From Parcubacteria group bacterium (GTDB taxonomy: Bacteria; Patescibacteria; ABY1; Buchananbacterales; UBA6539), in assembly GCA_002687175.1 (NCBI GenBank), contig NYZP01000002.1:3668-67667 (forward strand): a stretch of 64,000 nt of DNA, given 5' to 3'. Both the position numbers and the translations under genes were made by a program. Below, piece by piece: positions 1-9,431 of this stretch; the stretch's first letter is position 1, and every line of letters begins with the position of its first letter. Below the pieces are notes generated by a model. It worked only from the letters and a program-made list of their open reading frames with translations. It made no database searches and was not told the DNA's origin.

Positions 1-30
1 GTTATTATTTAAAAAGTAGTAATACAATTC

Positions 31-2958
31 ATGCCAATCCCCGGACTATCAACTAAAACTAAATCTCCCCAAGACTGGAGAAAAAAAAGTCCTGTTCGTC
101 GTCGTAAATCGTCGGGATCTTTTAGCAAAAAACCAATTTATACCGGGGGTAAGAAAAAGAAATTTAAATTACCTTCCAATATAAGTAAAGGTGTTATAAC
201 CTTAATTGGTTTAGCTATTGCCATTGGCGGAATTTTAAGTATTATTATGTTGGCCTGGATCGCTAAAGATTTACCAAATCCCAACCGAATCATTGAACGA
301 TCAGTAGCCCAAAGTACTAAAATTTTTGATAGTACTGGCGAAAGTTTACTTTACGATGTTCATGGTGCTGAGAAAAGAACAGTGGTGGAGCTGTCTGACA
401 TCCCTCAATTTGTTCAACAAGCAACATTAATAGCCGAAGATAAAAAATTCTACGAGCATGGAGGCATCAGTTTTACTGGTATTCTTAGATCCGTGATCGT
501 TAATTTTTTAAAGGGCGGTAAGGTACAAGGTGGTTCAACCTTAACCCAGCAGTTAGTTAAAAATGCCGTATTAACTCCCGAAAAAACTTACACTCGAAAA
601 ATCAAAGAAATTATTTTATCCTATCAAATAGAAAAAAAGTTTTCTAAAGACGAAATATTAAAACTTTACTTTAATGAAATCCCTTACGGTTCAGTGGCTT
701 ATGGTGTTGAAGCCGCAGCTCAAACCTATTTTGGCAAAGGAATCACAGAGATTACTCTAGCCGAGGCTGCAATTTTAGCATCACTACCCAAAGCGCCAAC
801 TTACTACTCCCCTTACGGTAGCCACCAAGACGATCTTTTAGGTCGACAACAATTTATTTTAAATGGCATGGCCGATGCTGGTTATATTACTCAAGAAGAT
901 GCCGACAAGGCTGCTGAAGAAGAACTGGAGTTTAAGAAACGAACTGAAAACATTGTTGCGCCTCATTTTATAATGTATGTTCGAGAATACCTAACCGAAA
1001 AATATGGTGAATTGGTTGTTGAACAAGGCGGATTACAAGTTAAAACCACGCTGGATCTTTATAAGCAAGGATTGGCTGAAGAAGTAATAACTGAAATAGC
1101 TGAAACAAACGCTGAAAACTGGGACGCTAATAATGCAGCCCTAGTAGCGATTGATACTAAAACTGGACAAATTGAAGCCATGGTTGGTTCCAAAGATTAT
1201 TTTGCTGATCCAGCCCCCGAAGACTGTAATCCAGGTATTGATTGCGTATTTGATCCACAGGTGAATACTTCGATACGCTTAAGACAACCCGGTTCATCAT
1301 TCAAACCAATTGTTTTTACTGCCGCTTTTAAAAAAGGCTATACTCCGGAAACAGTCTTATATGACGTAAATACTGTCTTTCAAAACTATGATCTTAAGGA
1401 CTACGAGCCTAAGAACTACGACTTAGTTGAACATGGCCCGGTTACTATTAGAAAATCCCTGCAGGGTTCTTTAAATATTCCAGCGGTCAAAGCGATTTTT
1501 TTAACCGGCGTTGATAACGTTATTGATCTGGCCGAAGATTTGGGCTATACCAGTTTAAGCAACCGAAGCCGGTTTGGTTTATCTCTGGTTTTGGGCGGCG
1601 GTGAAGTCAAACTACTGGAACACACTAATGCTTTTGCGGTGTTAGCTCGTGAGGGTGAATGGCACCCACCGGTGGCAATTTTAGAAGTTAAAGATAAAGA
1701 TGGAAATATCTTAGAAGAGTACGAGAAAAAGGATAAAAAGGTTTTGAGCACCGAGTTAGCTCGGCAAATCAATAATGTTTTATCAGATAATAGCGCACGA
1801 GCCTATGTTTTTGGAGAAAACAATTACCTAACTCTTGGTGGGCGTGATGTTGCCGCTAAAACCGGAACAACCGATGATTATCGTGATGCCTGGACTATTG
1901 GCTATACTCCTTCTTTAGCGGTTGGCGTTTGGGTCGGTAATAATAATAACGAAACCATGCGTCGCGGCGCCGCCGGTGGCGTGGTTGCCGCTCCAATTTG
2001 GAATGGCTTTATGAGGCGTGTTCTAGGTGACACGCCATTTGAAAGCTTTAAAGGCCCCAAAGAAATCACCACTGACAAACCAGTATTAAATGGCAGTATT
2101 ACCGAGGGGATTAAAGTTAAAATTGACAAAATCACTGGTAAGCTGGCCACCAGCTTAACTCCGGAGAATCAAGTTGAAGAAAAAATATTTAGACAAACTC
2201 ACTCTATTTTACATTACATTAACAAAGATGACCCCCAAGGCAGTTCCGGACCAAACTTAAATAGCGAACAGTACACCCGCTGGGAAGATGCTGTTCAACT
2301 TTGGGCCGAAAAAAATAATTATGTTTCCGAAGAACCACCAACCGAATTTGATGATATTCACACCACCGCTGACCGACCAACCATTAAAATTACCTCTCCC
2401 AATCAAAACCAAACAATCACTGACCGCAGTTTAACCGCCGAAGTTAGTGCCTCCGCTCCCCGTGGTGTCAAGCTAGTTGAGTACTACATTAACGACCGAC
2501 TATTAAAAGAAGTAGCTTCTCCGCCATTTAACTTAAATGTCTTTATTGAAGATCCAAATATCACTGCTGGCTTTTATCAATTTACCGCCATTGCTTATGA
2601 TGATATTGGTAATAATAAAAGCGTTACCATTAACCTTAATATGCAGCTACCAGCCTTACCGTCGGCATTGGTTTGGACAGTACCGACTGATAATGATTCA
2701 TTAACGGAAAGTGACTTCCCTTTGATCATAACTGCTGATTTAGGAAATCCAACAGGAATTCAAAAAATTGATCTCTACTATGAAAATTCCGAGGGTGCTG
2801 TTAACTATATTAATACTGCCCGTCAATTCCCGGGTGATAAACTGATTGCTCAGTGGTCTACTCCACCATCAGCTGGTAGTTACTCAGTCTATGCTGAAAT
2901 TACAAATCAGGATGGTTATAGTTACGATAGCGAGAAGATTAGGGTTGAAATAAAATAA
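31..2958 (+). CDS. Bifunctional penicillin-binding protein 1A (class A PBP)
   Basis: Membrane-anchored peptidoglycan synthase with glycosyltransferase and transpeptidase activities. A basic cytoplasmic tail (residues 1-50) precedes one membrane segment near 53-77. The GT51 domain follows, with the AEDKKFYEHGG motif near 135-145 and GGSTLTQQLVKN after it. The transpeptidase has SSFK near 422 (SxxK nucleophile), SLN, and KTGTT near 610. At 975 residues it is longer than many PBP1A proteins: the last 200 or so residues form Ig-like beta domains (for example from PTIKITSPNQ) that probably extend into the wall. No SD is visible before the ATG. Family assignment is secure; the exact subfamily is not. 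Confidence 0.95.
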   Translation: MPIPGLSTKTKSPQDWRKKSPVRRRKSSGSFSKKPIYTGGKKKKFKLPSNISKGVITLIGLAIAIGGILSIIMLAWIAKDLPNPNRIIERSVAQSTKIFDSTGESLLYDVHGAEKRTVVELSDIPQFVQQATLIAEDKKFYEHGGISFTGILRSVIVNFLKGGKVQGGSTLTQQLVKNAVLTPEKTYTRKIKEIILSYQIEKKFSKDEILKLYFNEIPYGSVAYGVEAAAQTYFGKGITEITLAEAAILASLPKAPTYYSPYGSHQDDLLGRQQFILNGMADAGYITQEDADKAAEEELEFKKRTENIVAPHFIMYVREYLTEKYGELVVEQGGLQVKTTLDLYKQGLAEEVITEIAETNAENWDANNAALVAIDTKTGQIEAMVGSKDYFADPAPEDCNPGIDCVFDPQVNTSIRLRQPGSSFKPIVFTAAFKKGYTPETVLYDVNTVFQNYDLKDYEPKNYDLVEHGPVTIRKSLQGSLNIPAVKAIFLTGVDNVIDLAEDLGYTSLSNRSRFGLSLVLGGGEVKLLEHTNAFAVLAREGEWHPPVAILEVKDKDGNILEEYEKKDKKVLSTELARQINNVLSDNSARAYVFGENNYLTLGGRDVAAKTGTTDDYRDAWTIGYTPSLAVGVWVGNNNNETMRRGAAGGVVAAPIWNGFMRRVLGDTPFESFKGPKEITTDKPVLNGSITEGIKVKIDKITGKLATSLTPENQVEEKIFRQTHSILHYINKDDPQGSSGPNLNSEQYTRWEDAVQLWAEKNNYVSEEPPTEFDDIHTTADRPTIKITSPNQNQTITDRSLTAEVSASAPRGVKLVEYYINDRLLKEVASPPFNLNVFIEDPNITAGFYQFTAIAYDDIGNNKSVTINLNMQLPALPSALVWTVPTDNDSLTESDFPLIITADLGNPTGIQKIDLYYENSEGAVNYINTARQFPGDKLIAQWSTPPSAGSYSVYAEITNQDGYSYDSEKIRVEIK

Positions 2959-3033
2959 ACAGATTGCCCTAGCGCTTGAAAAAGGTTACAATTTATACAA
3001 GAGGAGAGGCTGAGTATTAATAAAATTAAACCT

Positions 3034-3707
3034 ATGACAAAAACCAATACCGCAGAAAAGCAAAATAAAAATAGTGATGGAAGCTATGCTGTTTCTTCAA
3101 AAAATAAAAATTCGGTATAGCTTTAATAATTGGGCCCTTTATAGGCCTACTATTTGTTTTTATATCTTATGACATTGCTACTTTTACCATAGCCCAGGTG
3201 TATGGTCTGTCAACTGAAGCTTCCTTAAATACTCCATCCAACGAAATTGGATCCGGAGTATTAAGTATAATTAATGTGCTCTTAGGATTCATTGGTATTT
3301 TCTGTTCTATAGGAATTATTATCGGAATTCCGCTTGGTATTATTTTGCTCAACAAAAAAGTGTTGGTATCAGGAACCTTTGACGATAGATCAGGCAATGG
3401 TAAAAATTCAACTGTCCCAGAGGAAATAAAAGGTTGGAATTGGGGCGCCGCTGGCTTACACTGGATTTAGGGAGTTTGGCATGGAGTTTGGATATCGCTG
3501 CTGGTTTTTATCCCGGTGGTTAACTTGGTGATGGTTATAGTTTTGGGGATAAAAGGAAATGAATGGGCCTGGAGAGCACAAAAATGGGAAAGTGTAGAAA
3601 AATTTCAGACTTCTCAAAACAAATGGAAACCCTGGGGTATTGTATTTTTTGTCTTAATACTGCTGAGTATAATATCAAATATTCTGTTGCCAGATACTTC
3701 ATAGATT
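3034..3707 (+). pseudogene. Decayed small multi-pass membrane protein (one frameshift, one in-frame TAG)
   Basis: Three open pieces read as one protein. MTKTNTAEKQ starts at 3034 and stops at 3118-3120. The next frame continues from FGIALIIGPFIG at 3111 through VYGLSTEAS to GLHWI and a TAG at 3468-3470. The same frame resumes directly with GVWHGVWISLLVF and ends in LLPDTS. One extra A in the A-run at 3106-3110 would join pieces one and two, and TGG instead of TAG would join two and three. The motif WNWGA...GLHWI(W)GVWHGVW and the downstream membrane segments resemble a small membrane-protein family common in CPR genomes. Either a real pseudogene or two consensus errors. Confidence 0.65.
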
Positions 3708-3748
3708 CAATAAAAATTTAATTAAATAATAATTTATATATTTAGATC

Positions 3749-3964
3749 ATAAAAGAGACCCACGCCAGAAGTATTTTCAAAACTATCAGCTGGCGAGTTA
3801 TTGCGACCCTAACTACTACCATACTGGTTTACCTTTTTACGGGCAGTTTTAAAATCGCTCTAGGCATTGGATTTTTTGAAGCCAGCCTAAAACTTTTATT
3901 TTATTACTTACATGAACGCGCTTGGGACAAAATTAATTGGGGAACAGCTTTAACAAAAAAATAG
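3749..3964 (+). CDS. DUF2061 family membrane protein (non-ATG start)
   Basis: A 71-residue reading frame beginning IKETHARSIFKTISWRVIAT, with LTTTILVYLFTG and a second hydrophobic segment ending FYYLHERAWDKINWG. This matches the DUF2061 pattern of a short two-helix membrane protein with an RS.KT.SWR start and an HERxW end. A TAG stop lies two codons upstream and no ATG exists in frame, so translation would begin at ATA (3749), the place where relatives have ATG. Either an ATA start or a recent start-codon loss, which would suit the decayed gene next door. The function of the family is unknown. Confidence 0.6.
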   Translation: MKETHARSIFKTISWRVIATLTTTILVYLFTGSFKIALGIGFFEASLKLLFYYLHERAWDKINWGTALTKK

Positions 3965-3991
3965 AGTTGTATTTTAAAAATTACTACTTGT

Positions 3992-4063
3992 TTGACAAAA
4001 CAGCTAACTGTAGTATTATTGAGTAACAAAGAGCCTAAAAAACCGTGCTAACGGTTCTTTTTT
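3992..4063 (+). ncRNA. Possible mini-transcript: consensus promoter closely followed by a terminator
   Basis: TTGACA (3992-3997), 16 bases, TATTAT (4014-4019). About 20 bases later comes a hairpin AACCGT-GCTA-ACGGTT (4041-4056) with a CTTTTTT tail. The transcript would be only about 40 nt with no room for a gene. It could be a stable small RNA or an abortive unit; nothing in it matches a known RNA. Confidence 0.3.
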
Positions 4064-4151
4064 AAGCTACTAAAATCTTTTTTAAATAAACTTGCAATAG
4101 TCCATAAAATCAAAAGCCGATATTTCATCGGGGGTGTTTTTTTAAATAAAA

Positions 4152-4182
4152 AAAGACCCCGGGAACTAAAAGCTCCTGGGGT
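4152..4182 (-). terminator. Terminator of the large orphan gene
   Basis: On the minus strand, CCCCAGGAGC, a short loop and a matching GTTCCCGGGG arm followed by TCTTTTTTT, directly after the stop at 4195. Confidence 0.75.
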
Positions 4183-4194
4183 ATAGAAAATTTC

Positions 4195-6366
4195 TTAAGA
4201 TGCAACTGACCTAGTATGACTACCTGCTAGGGGTTGCCTTTTTTGTAGTTCCTCCAACTGGTCAATGACCTGGGACACAAAACTTTCAGAGCCTATGGCG
4301 TGAACTCTAATAGCCAAAGCACGATACTCTTTGAGGGCATTCTCAACGGAATGGTTGCTCAAAATGACATGAATAAACAAGGTGTTGGCTGAGGCACTCT
4401 TAACAGCATCAGATACCTGGCGTTTCTTGTCAGACTCAATAAACGCTACTTTCTTGGCACCAAGGCTACGAATATCCTGAAGCAGTCTGGTCTTGTGTGG
4501 AGCCACCTTCCTGCCACCGATAATCACTACCTTAGAAAAGATAGACAACGGAGGTTGCTCAACAGGCTCAATCTCAGGCTCTGCTGCTGGCGCCGGTACA
4601 CCCTGAATATCCAGAATTCTGATAATACCTGCTGAATCTTTAGCTCTGACTGAAACAATCAGAGGAGAGTCAGGAGCCAGCAAGGCCTTCAAGGAATCAG
4701 GTTTAGAAAACAGGGATTGAGCAATGTTTAAGCCCATCTGTTTGCAGACATTAGCGATCTCTTGAAGTCGCAGAAGGTCTCTCCGGGAAAAAGAGTTCCA
4801 AAACTTTTCACTGTCACTGTCACTAAAGACTGGTAGTGTCTCGCGGATTTCAGCAATCAGTACCCCTCTGGTTGATACGTACTCCTCGTCCCCTTCAGGT
4901 CCTGTTGCTTGAGTAATCCGAGCACTTTCTGCTTGTTTACTTAAGAATCTGTTATATAGATCCTCAAGACCCTTAAGGGCTTGGCAACGTACTGAGAGTT
5001 TACCGGCACTCATTGCCTTGGTATACATTCCCTTAACGGCCCGCTTGGCATCACCCTGAAGTCTTTGCCCCAAATAACTCCAATACTGCTCGGCTTCATC
5101 CTCTATCTCCTGAGCTATCCAAAGATCCTTTTCCTTCTTGCATAAAGGTCCCAGCAGTCCACGAACAGTCTTCTGACCACGGTCATAAAACGGCAGGGGC
5201 TGCCACAACAGTCTCCCAGGATAATTACGATAGAATACCCAGGTGGTTCTCCTGACTGATTTCTTTGTGGGATAAGCATTCATTTTACTTTCCAGCTCTT
5301 CCCTAACAATCCGCGACATGGACATAGGCAGTATCTGAAGACCAAGACCAAGCGCCAAAACGACAATTCCCCAAAATACCGGTTTACCCCAGTGGCTTAA
5401 CCAGACTTCTTGAGCGACCGCATCAGCTATTCTTTGCTGTTCCGGCAAACGATGGGTGTTGAAGTAGTACGAACCGTAAGCCAAAGGCCAGCTGAGCGCA
5501 ATGCTATTAGCTTTTTGCTGAATCGTCGTCATCATCAGCTGTCTGGTGCTACGGGCGACGGTTGGTGTGCCTGGCCTGGTTGGCCTCAACCGTTCTGGCA
5601 TTACCCCACTTTCAAGCTGTTTATTCACTTCGGGGGAGAGTGAACGAACACCGACTCCTCGTACATCTTTTTCAACTGTCCTTTGGGCCATAGAATATAA
5701 CACCAGGCACGGACCAACCATTGACCGTAGTTCTCGAACCTGGCTCCTGGAAAAAACAAAATTATAGGACTCGTACGGTTTAGACTCAAACATAAAACCC
5801 TGGTCATCGTTTGAGCTGTAATTATCAATGGTCTTCTGAAGATTAAGAGCAGCCTGCTCCGCCTCTTGTCGCGCCGGGACTGAATTCATCAGAGCTTCAT
5901 ATTGCCCAACCCGCTGCTCATGACTCTTGGGCATCTGGAAAAATGAGCCCATACTCAATATGGCCGGGCTAAAACGAATGGTTGTGACAATTCGTAACAT
6001 TTCACCTTCTTGCTCAACTTCCTCGTAGTAAAAGTTGATCAAGTCTCCGGTGTAGCTTCGATCCCAATCAATCAATCCTTCAGACTCAATATTGGCCACT
6101 GGTTGAAGGATTTGGCCCAGACTCATCCTTAAAGTTTCGGCAATATGCTTTTTGCCGGAAATCATAAGGGCGTCTGTCATCTTCCTAACTTCGTCAGCTT
6201 GGTGCATAATCTCGAAAGCTGACACCTGCTGGTTCGCCAAAATGTTGATACGCTTTAGTTCAATCTCTGCTTCGATTTGCTTATTACTGGTGAAACCCTC
6301 CTGTCTAAACGAAAAAGCGATGGCCACCGAGCATGCAAGCAACACAAAAAGCAATACTTGTCTCAT
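4195..6366 (-). CDS. Unknown membrane protein with C-terminal DUF2325-like domain
   Basis: A 723-residue orphan. The start is ATG at 6366, preceded by GGGAGAAGAAGAG; a TTG five codons upstream lies in the SD. It begins with a signal or anchor (RQVLLFVLLACSVAIAF), followed by a helical region rich in Q and E. A second membrane segment (FWGIVVLALGLGLQIL) lies near the middle, then a soluble helical part. The last 95 residues or so (VVIIGGRKVAPHKTRLLQ ... HVILSNHSVENALKEY) look like the Rossmann-like DUF2325 fold. The gene is visibly richer in G+C than its neighbours and has its own promoter region and terminator. No function can be assigned. It may be a recent acquisition. Confidence 0.75.
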   Translation of the reverse strand: MRQVLLFVLLACSVAIAFSFRQEGFTSNKQIEAEIELKRINILANQQVSAFEIMHQADEVRKMTDALMISGKKHIAETLRMSLGQILQPVANIESEGLIDWDRSYTGDLINFYYEEVEQEGEMLRIVTTIRFSPAILSMGSFFQMPKSHEQRVGQYEALMNSVPARQEAEQAALNLQKTIDNYSSNDDQGFMFESKPYESYNFVFSRSQVRELRSMVGPCLVLYSMAQRTVEKDVRGVGVRSLSPEVNKQLESGVMPERLRPTRPGTPTVARSTRQLMMTTIQQKANSIALSWPLAYGSYYFNTHRLPEQQRIADAVAQEVWLSHWGKPVFWGIVVLALGLGLQILPMSMSRIVREELESKMNAYPTKKSVRRTTWVFYRNYPGRLLWQPLPFYDRGQKTVRGLLGPLCKKEKDLWIAQEIEDEAEQYWSYLGQRLQGDAKRAVKGMYTKAMSAGKLSVRCQALKGLEDLYNRFLSKQAESARITQATGPEGDEEYVSTRGVLIAEIRETLPVFSDSDSEKFWNSFSRRDLLRLQEIANVCKQMGLNIAQSLFSKPDSLKALLAPDSPLIVSVRAKDSAGIIRILDIQGVPAPAAEPEIEPVEQPPLSIFSKVVIIGGRKVAPHKTRLLQDIRSLGAKKVAFIESDKKRQVSDAVKSASANTLFIHVILSNHSVENALKEYRALAIRVHAIGSESFVSQVIDQLEELQKRQPLAGSHTRSVAS

Positions 6367-6433
6367 CTCTTCTTCTCCCAATTTTTGGACCTAGTTGGTC
6401 CGTTTGTTGTCAACGATCTATTATCTATATAAA

Positions 6434-6459
6434 ACAAGTATAGTCTAGACCATACTTGT
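6434..6459. promoter_or_regulatory. 26-bp near-perfect palindrome, probable operator
   Basis: ACAAGTATAGTC meets its complement around a central TCTAGA, with one mismatched pair over 26 bp. It sits about 70 bases upstream of the orphan gene that starts at 6366. It overlaps the likely -35 region (TAGACT, 16 bases, GATAAT on the minus strand), where a dimeric repressor would act. The regulator is unknown. Confidence 0.5.
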
Positions 6460-6542
6460 GTATCTAATTTAATATTAAACCTTTTTTGTTTAGCTGTCTA
6501 CCTGATTAATAGACTGACTAACGAAAAATTCTCAACATTTAT

Positions 6543-7703
6543 TTACTGCTTGATCGGCATGATGATATATAAATAATCAGCATCTTTTTTTGCCGGTTTT
6601 AAAACACAGGGGCTATTGCTATCAATCAAACTAACTTCGGCCTGTTCAGTATTAATGTTTTGTAGTCCGTCAAGCAAGTAACGATAGTTAATAACAATAC
6701 TGTTGCTGTCACCGGAAACTTCGCCGCTCATCCGGGATATATTTTCTCCTAGCTGATTGTTGGCCGAAGAGACAACTGTCTCTTTCTTGTCTGGTAAAAA
6801 TTCTAAACTAACATCATAGATACCGCTTCTGGTAAACAAGCTGGTGGTCTTGGTGGCATTGATAAATTCAGAAACATTCAAGGTGGCGGTGGTGTTTTGT
6901 TGCTGAGGAATAATTTGTTGGTAATCTGGATACTGTCCTTCAACCAAGCGTGAAATTAATTCAATATTACCAAGGACAAATAAAATCTGATTTTCTGCTA
7001 AATAAATTTCAACCTCATTAATATCTGAGATAGCGGCCGGATCTTTAAAACTTCCTAAAATCCGTTGGAGTTCTTGAAGGGTTCTGGTTGGGACAATTAC
7101 TTTTTGGGGGACACTTGTTGATTTTTTTCCAAGGGCAACTGATTTTTCTGCCAAGCGATAGCTGTCAGTAGCTGCTAAGGTTAGCTTACCGTCAGCAAAG
7201 TTAAACAAAACTCCATTTATTTCTGGTCGTGTCTCGCTAGTAGAAACAGCAAAAATTGTTTGGCTTACGGCCTGGTGAAAATCTTGATAATCTAGGGCGT
7301 AAACATTTTTTTTATCAATTTGAGGAATTAATGGAAAGTCGGTAGCCGGGTGCCCCTTAACCTTAGTAGAATTATTCTTGCAACTAACTCCAAGAACTTG
7401 GTCCTTGCTTTCTTTGGGGTCGCTGTTTTTAGCAATTGACAAATCAACACGTTCTTTTGGTAATAGCCCGACGTAGTCGGCCAGTAATCGTGACTGAACA
7501 GTAAAATCTCCCTCTTCCTCAACCTTGCCCCGAACAATACAGCTTACTCCAATCTCTAAATTTGTGGCTGAAAGTTTTATGGTGTTTTCTGAAGCTTGAA
7601 TTAAAACATTATTTAAAATTTGTAGAGCAGTATTTTTCGAAGCGATGTGACTAACAACAAATAACCCCTGATTTAAGTTCTCTTGCGTACACGATATCTT
7701 CAT
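6543..7703 (-). CDS. dnaN: DNA polymerase III beta subunit (sliding clamp)
   Basis: Forms the dimeric ring that tethers DNA polymerase III to DNA. At 386 residues it has normal clamp length, with three repeated domains. It starts MKISCTQENLNQGLFVVSHI, contains ETRPEINGVLFNF and ATDSYRLAEK in the middle domain, and ends YLYIIMPIKQ, where clamps carry the MP[IM] tail. It lies downstream of dnaA on the same strand, separated by about 300 AT-rich bases. No clear SD precedes the ATG. Confidence 0.97.
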   Translation of the reverse strand: MKISCTQENLNQGLFVVSHIASKNTALQILNNVLIQASENTIKLSATNLEIGVSCIVRGKVEEEGDFTVQSRLLADYVGLLPKERVDLSIAKNSDPKESKDQVLGVSCKNNSTKVKGHPATDFPLIPQIDKKNVYALDYQDFHQAVSQTIFAVSTSETRPEINGVLFNFADGKLTLAATDSYRLAEKSVALGKKSTSVPQKVIVPTRTLQELQRILGSFKDPAAISDINEVEIYLAENQILFVLGNIELISRLVEGQYPDYQQIIPQQQNTTATLNVSEFINATKTTSLFTRSGIYDVSLEFLPDKKETVVSSANNQLGENISRMSGEVSGDSNSIVINYRYLLDGLQNINTEQAEVSLIDSNSPCVLKPAKKDADYLYIIMPIKQ

Positions 7704-8000
7704 AAACAGTTATTAATTATTAAGTTATATATTTAATTAATAGTATATAGTAATAGGGTGGATAAGTAGGATAACTATATAATTTACTTTAGCTAAGCAA
7801 TTTTTAAGTACCTTGGTATGTTAGTCTTATGTGGACTAATCTGTCAACAAAAGCTTAATAATTTTTAGTAGTAATTTAGTGGTAACCTTGTACTCAGTTC
7901 ATACCTATTTTATCCAGCCAGTTTTGCTAAATTATTTCCCCGTATTTTGATTTCTTTTCAACACCTTTTCCAAATTATAAAAAGGTGGTTGTGGGAAACT
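7704..8000. other. AT-rich dnaA-dnaN spacer, candidate replication origin
   Basis: About 300 bases without a gene. It holds several near matches to the DnaA box (TTATCCACA or its complement TGTGGATAA): GGTGGATAA at 7757-7765 (one mismatch), TGTGGACTA at 7830-7838, TTATCCAGC at 7910-7918 and TGTGGGAAA at 7990-7998 (two mismatches each), among long A/T runs. The dnaA-dnaN spacer is a common oriC site. No exact consensus box is present, so this rests mainly on position. Confidence 0.5.
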
Positions 8001-9356
8001 TTAATTGTAAAGTCGCTCCTTAATCAACTTAACATCTTGGTTGATTTTCTCGTCTTCATCTAAAATTTTGGTAATTTTTAGATGAGCATGCATCGCGGTG
8101 GTGTGATCACGGTTTCCGATCTCTTGACCAATTGAGGGAAAAGAACTTTTTAATTCTACCCTCATTAAATACATGACAATTTGACGAGGCACCGCTAAAT
8201 TCTTTTTTCGGCAGGAACCTAATAGGTCATCAATTTTAATATCAAAGAATTCAGCTACAATGTTAATTATTTGTTTAGGGGTTACTGATTTTTTACGCTG
8301 GGCCGAATAGATTGAAGACAAAATTTTTTTTACATTTTCTAAAATAGGTGCCGTACCATTTAATTGATGGTAGGCAATAATTTTATTTAAAGCACCTTCT
8401 AGCTCACGAACGTTGTTTTGCACATTAGTGGCGACATAAGCGATAGTTTCCTCATCAAGCTGGCAGTTCTTTTCCTTACATTTTGCTTTTAAAATAGCGG
8501 CCCTGGTTTCTAGATCTGGAGCAGAGATGTCAGCGATCATCCCCCACTCAAAACGTGAGATTAATCGACTTTCCATGGCTGGGATAGCCTTTGGTGCACG
8601 ATCAGCAGTCATCACCACTTGTTTGTTGTTTTGGTGAAGGGCATTAAAGGTGTGAAAAAATTCTTCTTGAGTACTTTCTTTGCCTGCTAAAAATTGAACA
8701 TCATCAACTAACCAAACATCAGCTGAGCGATAAATATTTTTAAACTTATCAACTTTGTTAGTAGATATTGATTTTATGAAATCGTTGGTAAATTTTTCAC
8801 AAGAGACATAAAGCACTCTTTTGTTAGGGGAACTTTCTAAGATTTTATTACCAATAGCCTGGGCTAAGTGAGTTTTACCAAGACCAACACCGCCATAAAT
8901 AAATAATGGGTTGTAAACTGCGCCTGGTTTCTCTGATATAGCTATGCTGGCAGCCTGAGCCAGCTCATTTCCTTTACCAATTACAAAATTATTAAACCCG
9001 TAGCGTTTATTAAGGCCAAATTCATTAATTCGGGGAGTTTCGGCAACAAATGTCTTGGCAATTTTCTCTTCAGCCTTTTTAATAATGATGTCGGCTTGAT
9101 TTTTACCCTTAGTTTCCACCTGATAAGTAATAACCTTAACCTGATTATCAGTAATTTTCTGCAAGGCCTTGAGAATGGCGGAGTGGTACTTTTTTTCTAA
9201 CCAGGCTTTAGTGAAAGTATTGGGTACACCAATGGTAATATTTTCACTATTGTAGGTATAGATAAAAGTATTTTTGAACCAAGTGGTAAAATTGGCTCGA
9301 CTTAGGGTCAGCTCAAGCTCTCCTAGAGCTGCTTGCCAAATTTTTTGCTCCTCCAT
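8001..9356 (-). CDS. dnaA: Chromosomal replication initiator protein DnaA
   Basis: AAA+ initiator that binds DnaA boxes and opens oriC. It is 451 residues long with all four domains. Domain I begins IWQAALGELELTLSRANFTTWF. The Walker A motif is GGVGLGKTHLAQAIGN and the Walker B region is VWLVDDVQFLAGKE. The sensor region includes SRLISRFEWGM, and the DNA-binding signature is GNRDHTTAMHAHLKI. The gene is transcribed toward dnaN and away from rpmH, the classic origin arrangement. Its promoter contains a DnaA-box-like site, suggesting autoregulation. Confidence 0.98.
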   Translation of the reverse strand: MEEQKIWQAALGELELTLSRANFTTWFKNTFIYTYNSENITIGVPNTFTKAWLEKKYHSAILKALQKITDNQVKVITYQVETKGKNQADIIIKKAEEKIAKTFVAETPRINEFGLNKRYGFNNFVIGKGNELAQAASIAISEKPGAVYNPLFIYGGVGLGKTHLAQAIGNKILESSPNKRVLYVSCEKFTNDFIKSISTNKVDKFKNIYRSADVWLVDDVQFLAGKESTQEEFFHTFNALHQNNKQVVMTADRAPKAIPAMESRLISRFEWGMIADISAPDLETRAAILKAKCKEKNCQLDEETIAYVATNVQNNVRELEGALNKIIAYHQLNGTAPILENVKKILSSIYSAQRKKSVTPKQIINIVAEFFDIKIDDLLGSCRKKNLAVPRQIVMYLMRVELKSSFPSIGQEIGNRDHTTAMHAHLKITKILDEDEKINQDVKLIKERLYN

Positions 9357-9382
9357 AAGTTTATGAGATGTTTATCGCATTG

Positions 9383-9403
9383 TCCCGCAAAAAGCGGGAC
9401 GAT
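9383..9403 (-). promoter_or_regulatory. Stem-loop in the dnaA 5' leader
   Basis: GTCCCGC and GCGGGAC form a perfect 7-bp stem around an AAAA loop, about 30 bases upstream of the dnaA start. There is no U-tract, so it is more likely an mRNA structure than a terminator. Confidence 0.45.
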
Positions 9404-9431
9404 GAAGTAGTTTAAATTTAGTGACCACCCT

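Noticed and set aside
3468..3470. Alternative genetic code (TAG as sense codon)
   Set aside because: TAG ends several well-defined genes here (for example sufD, rny, pbp region neighbours), and TGA also serves as a stop.
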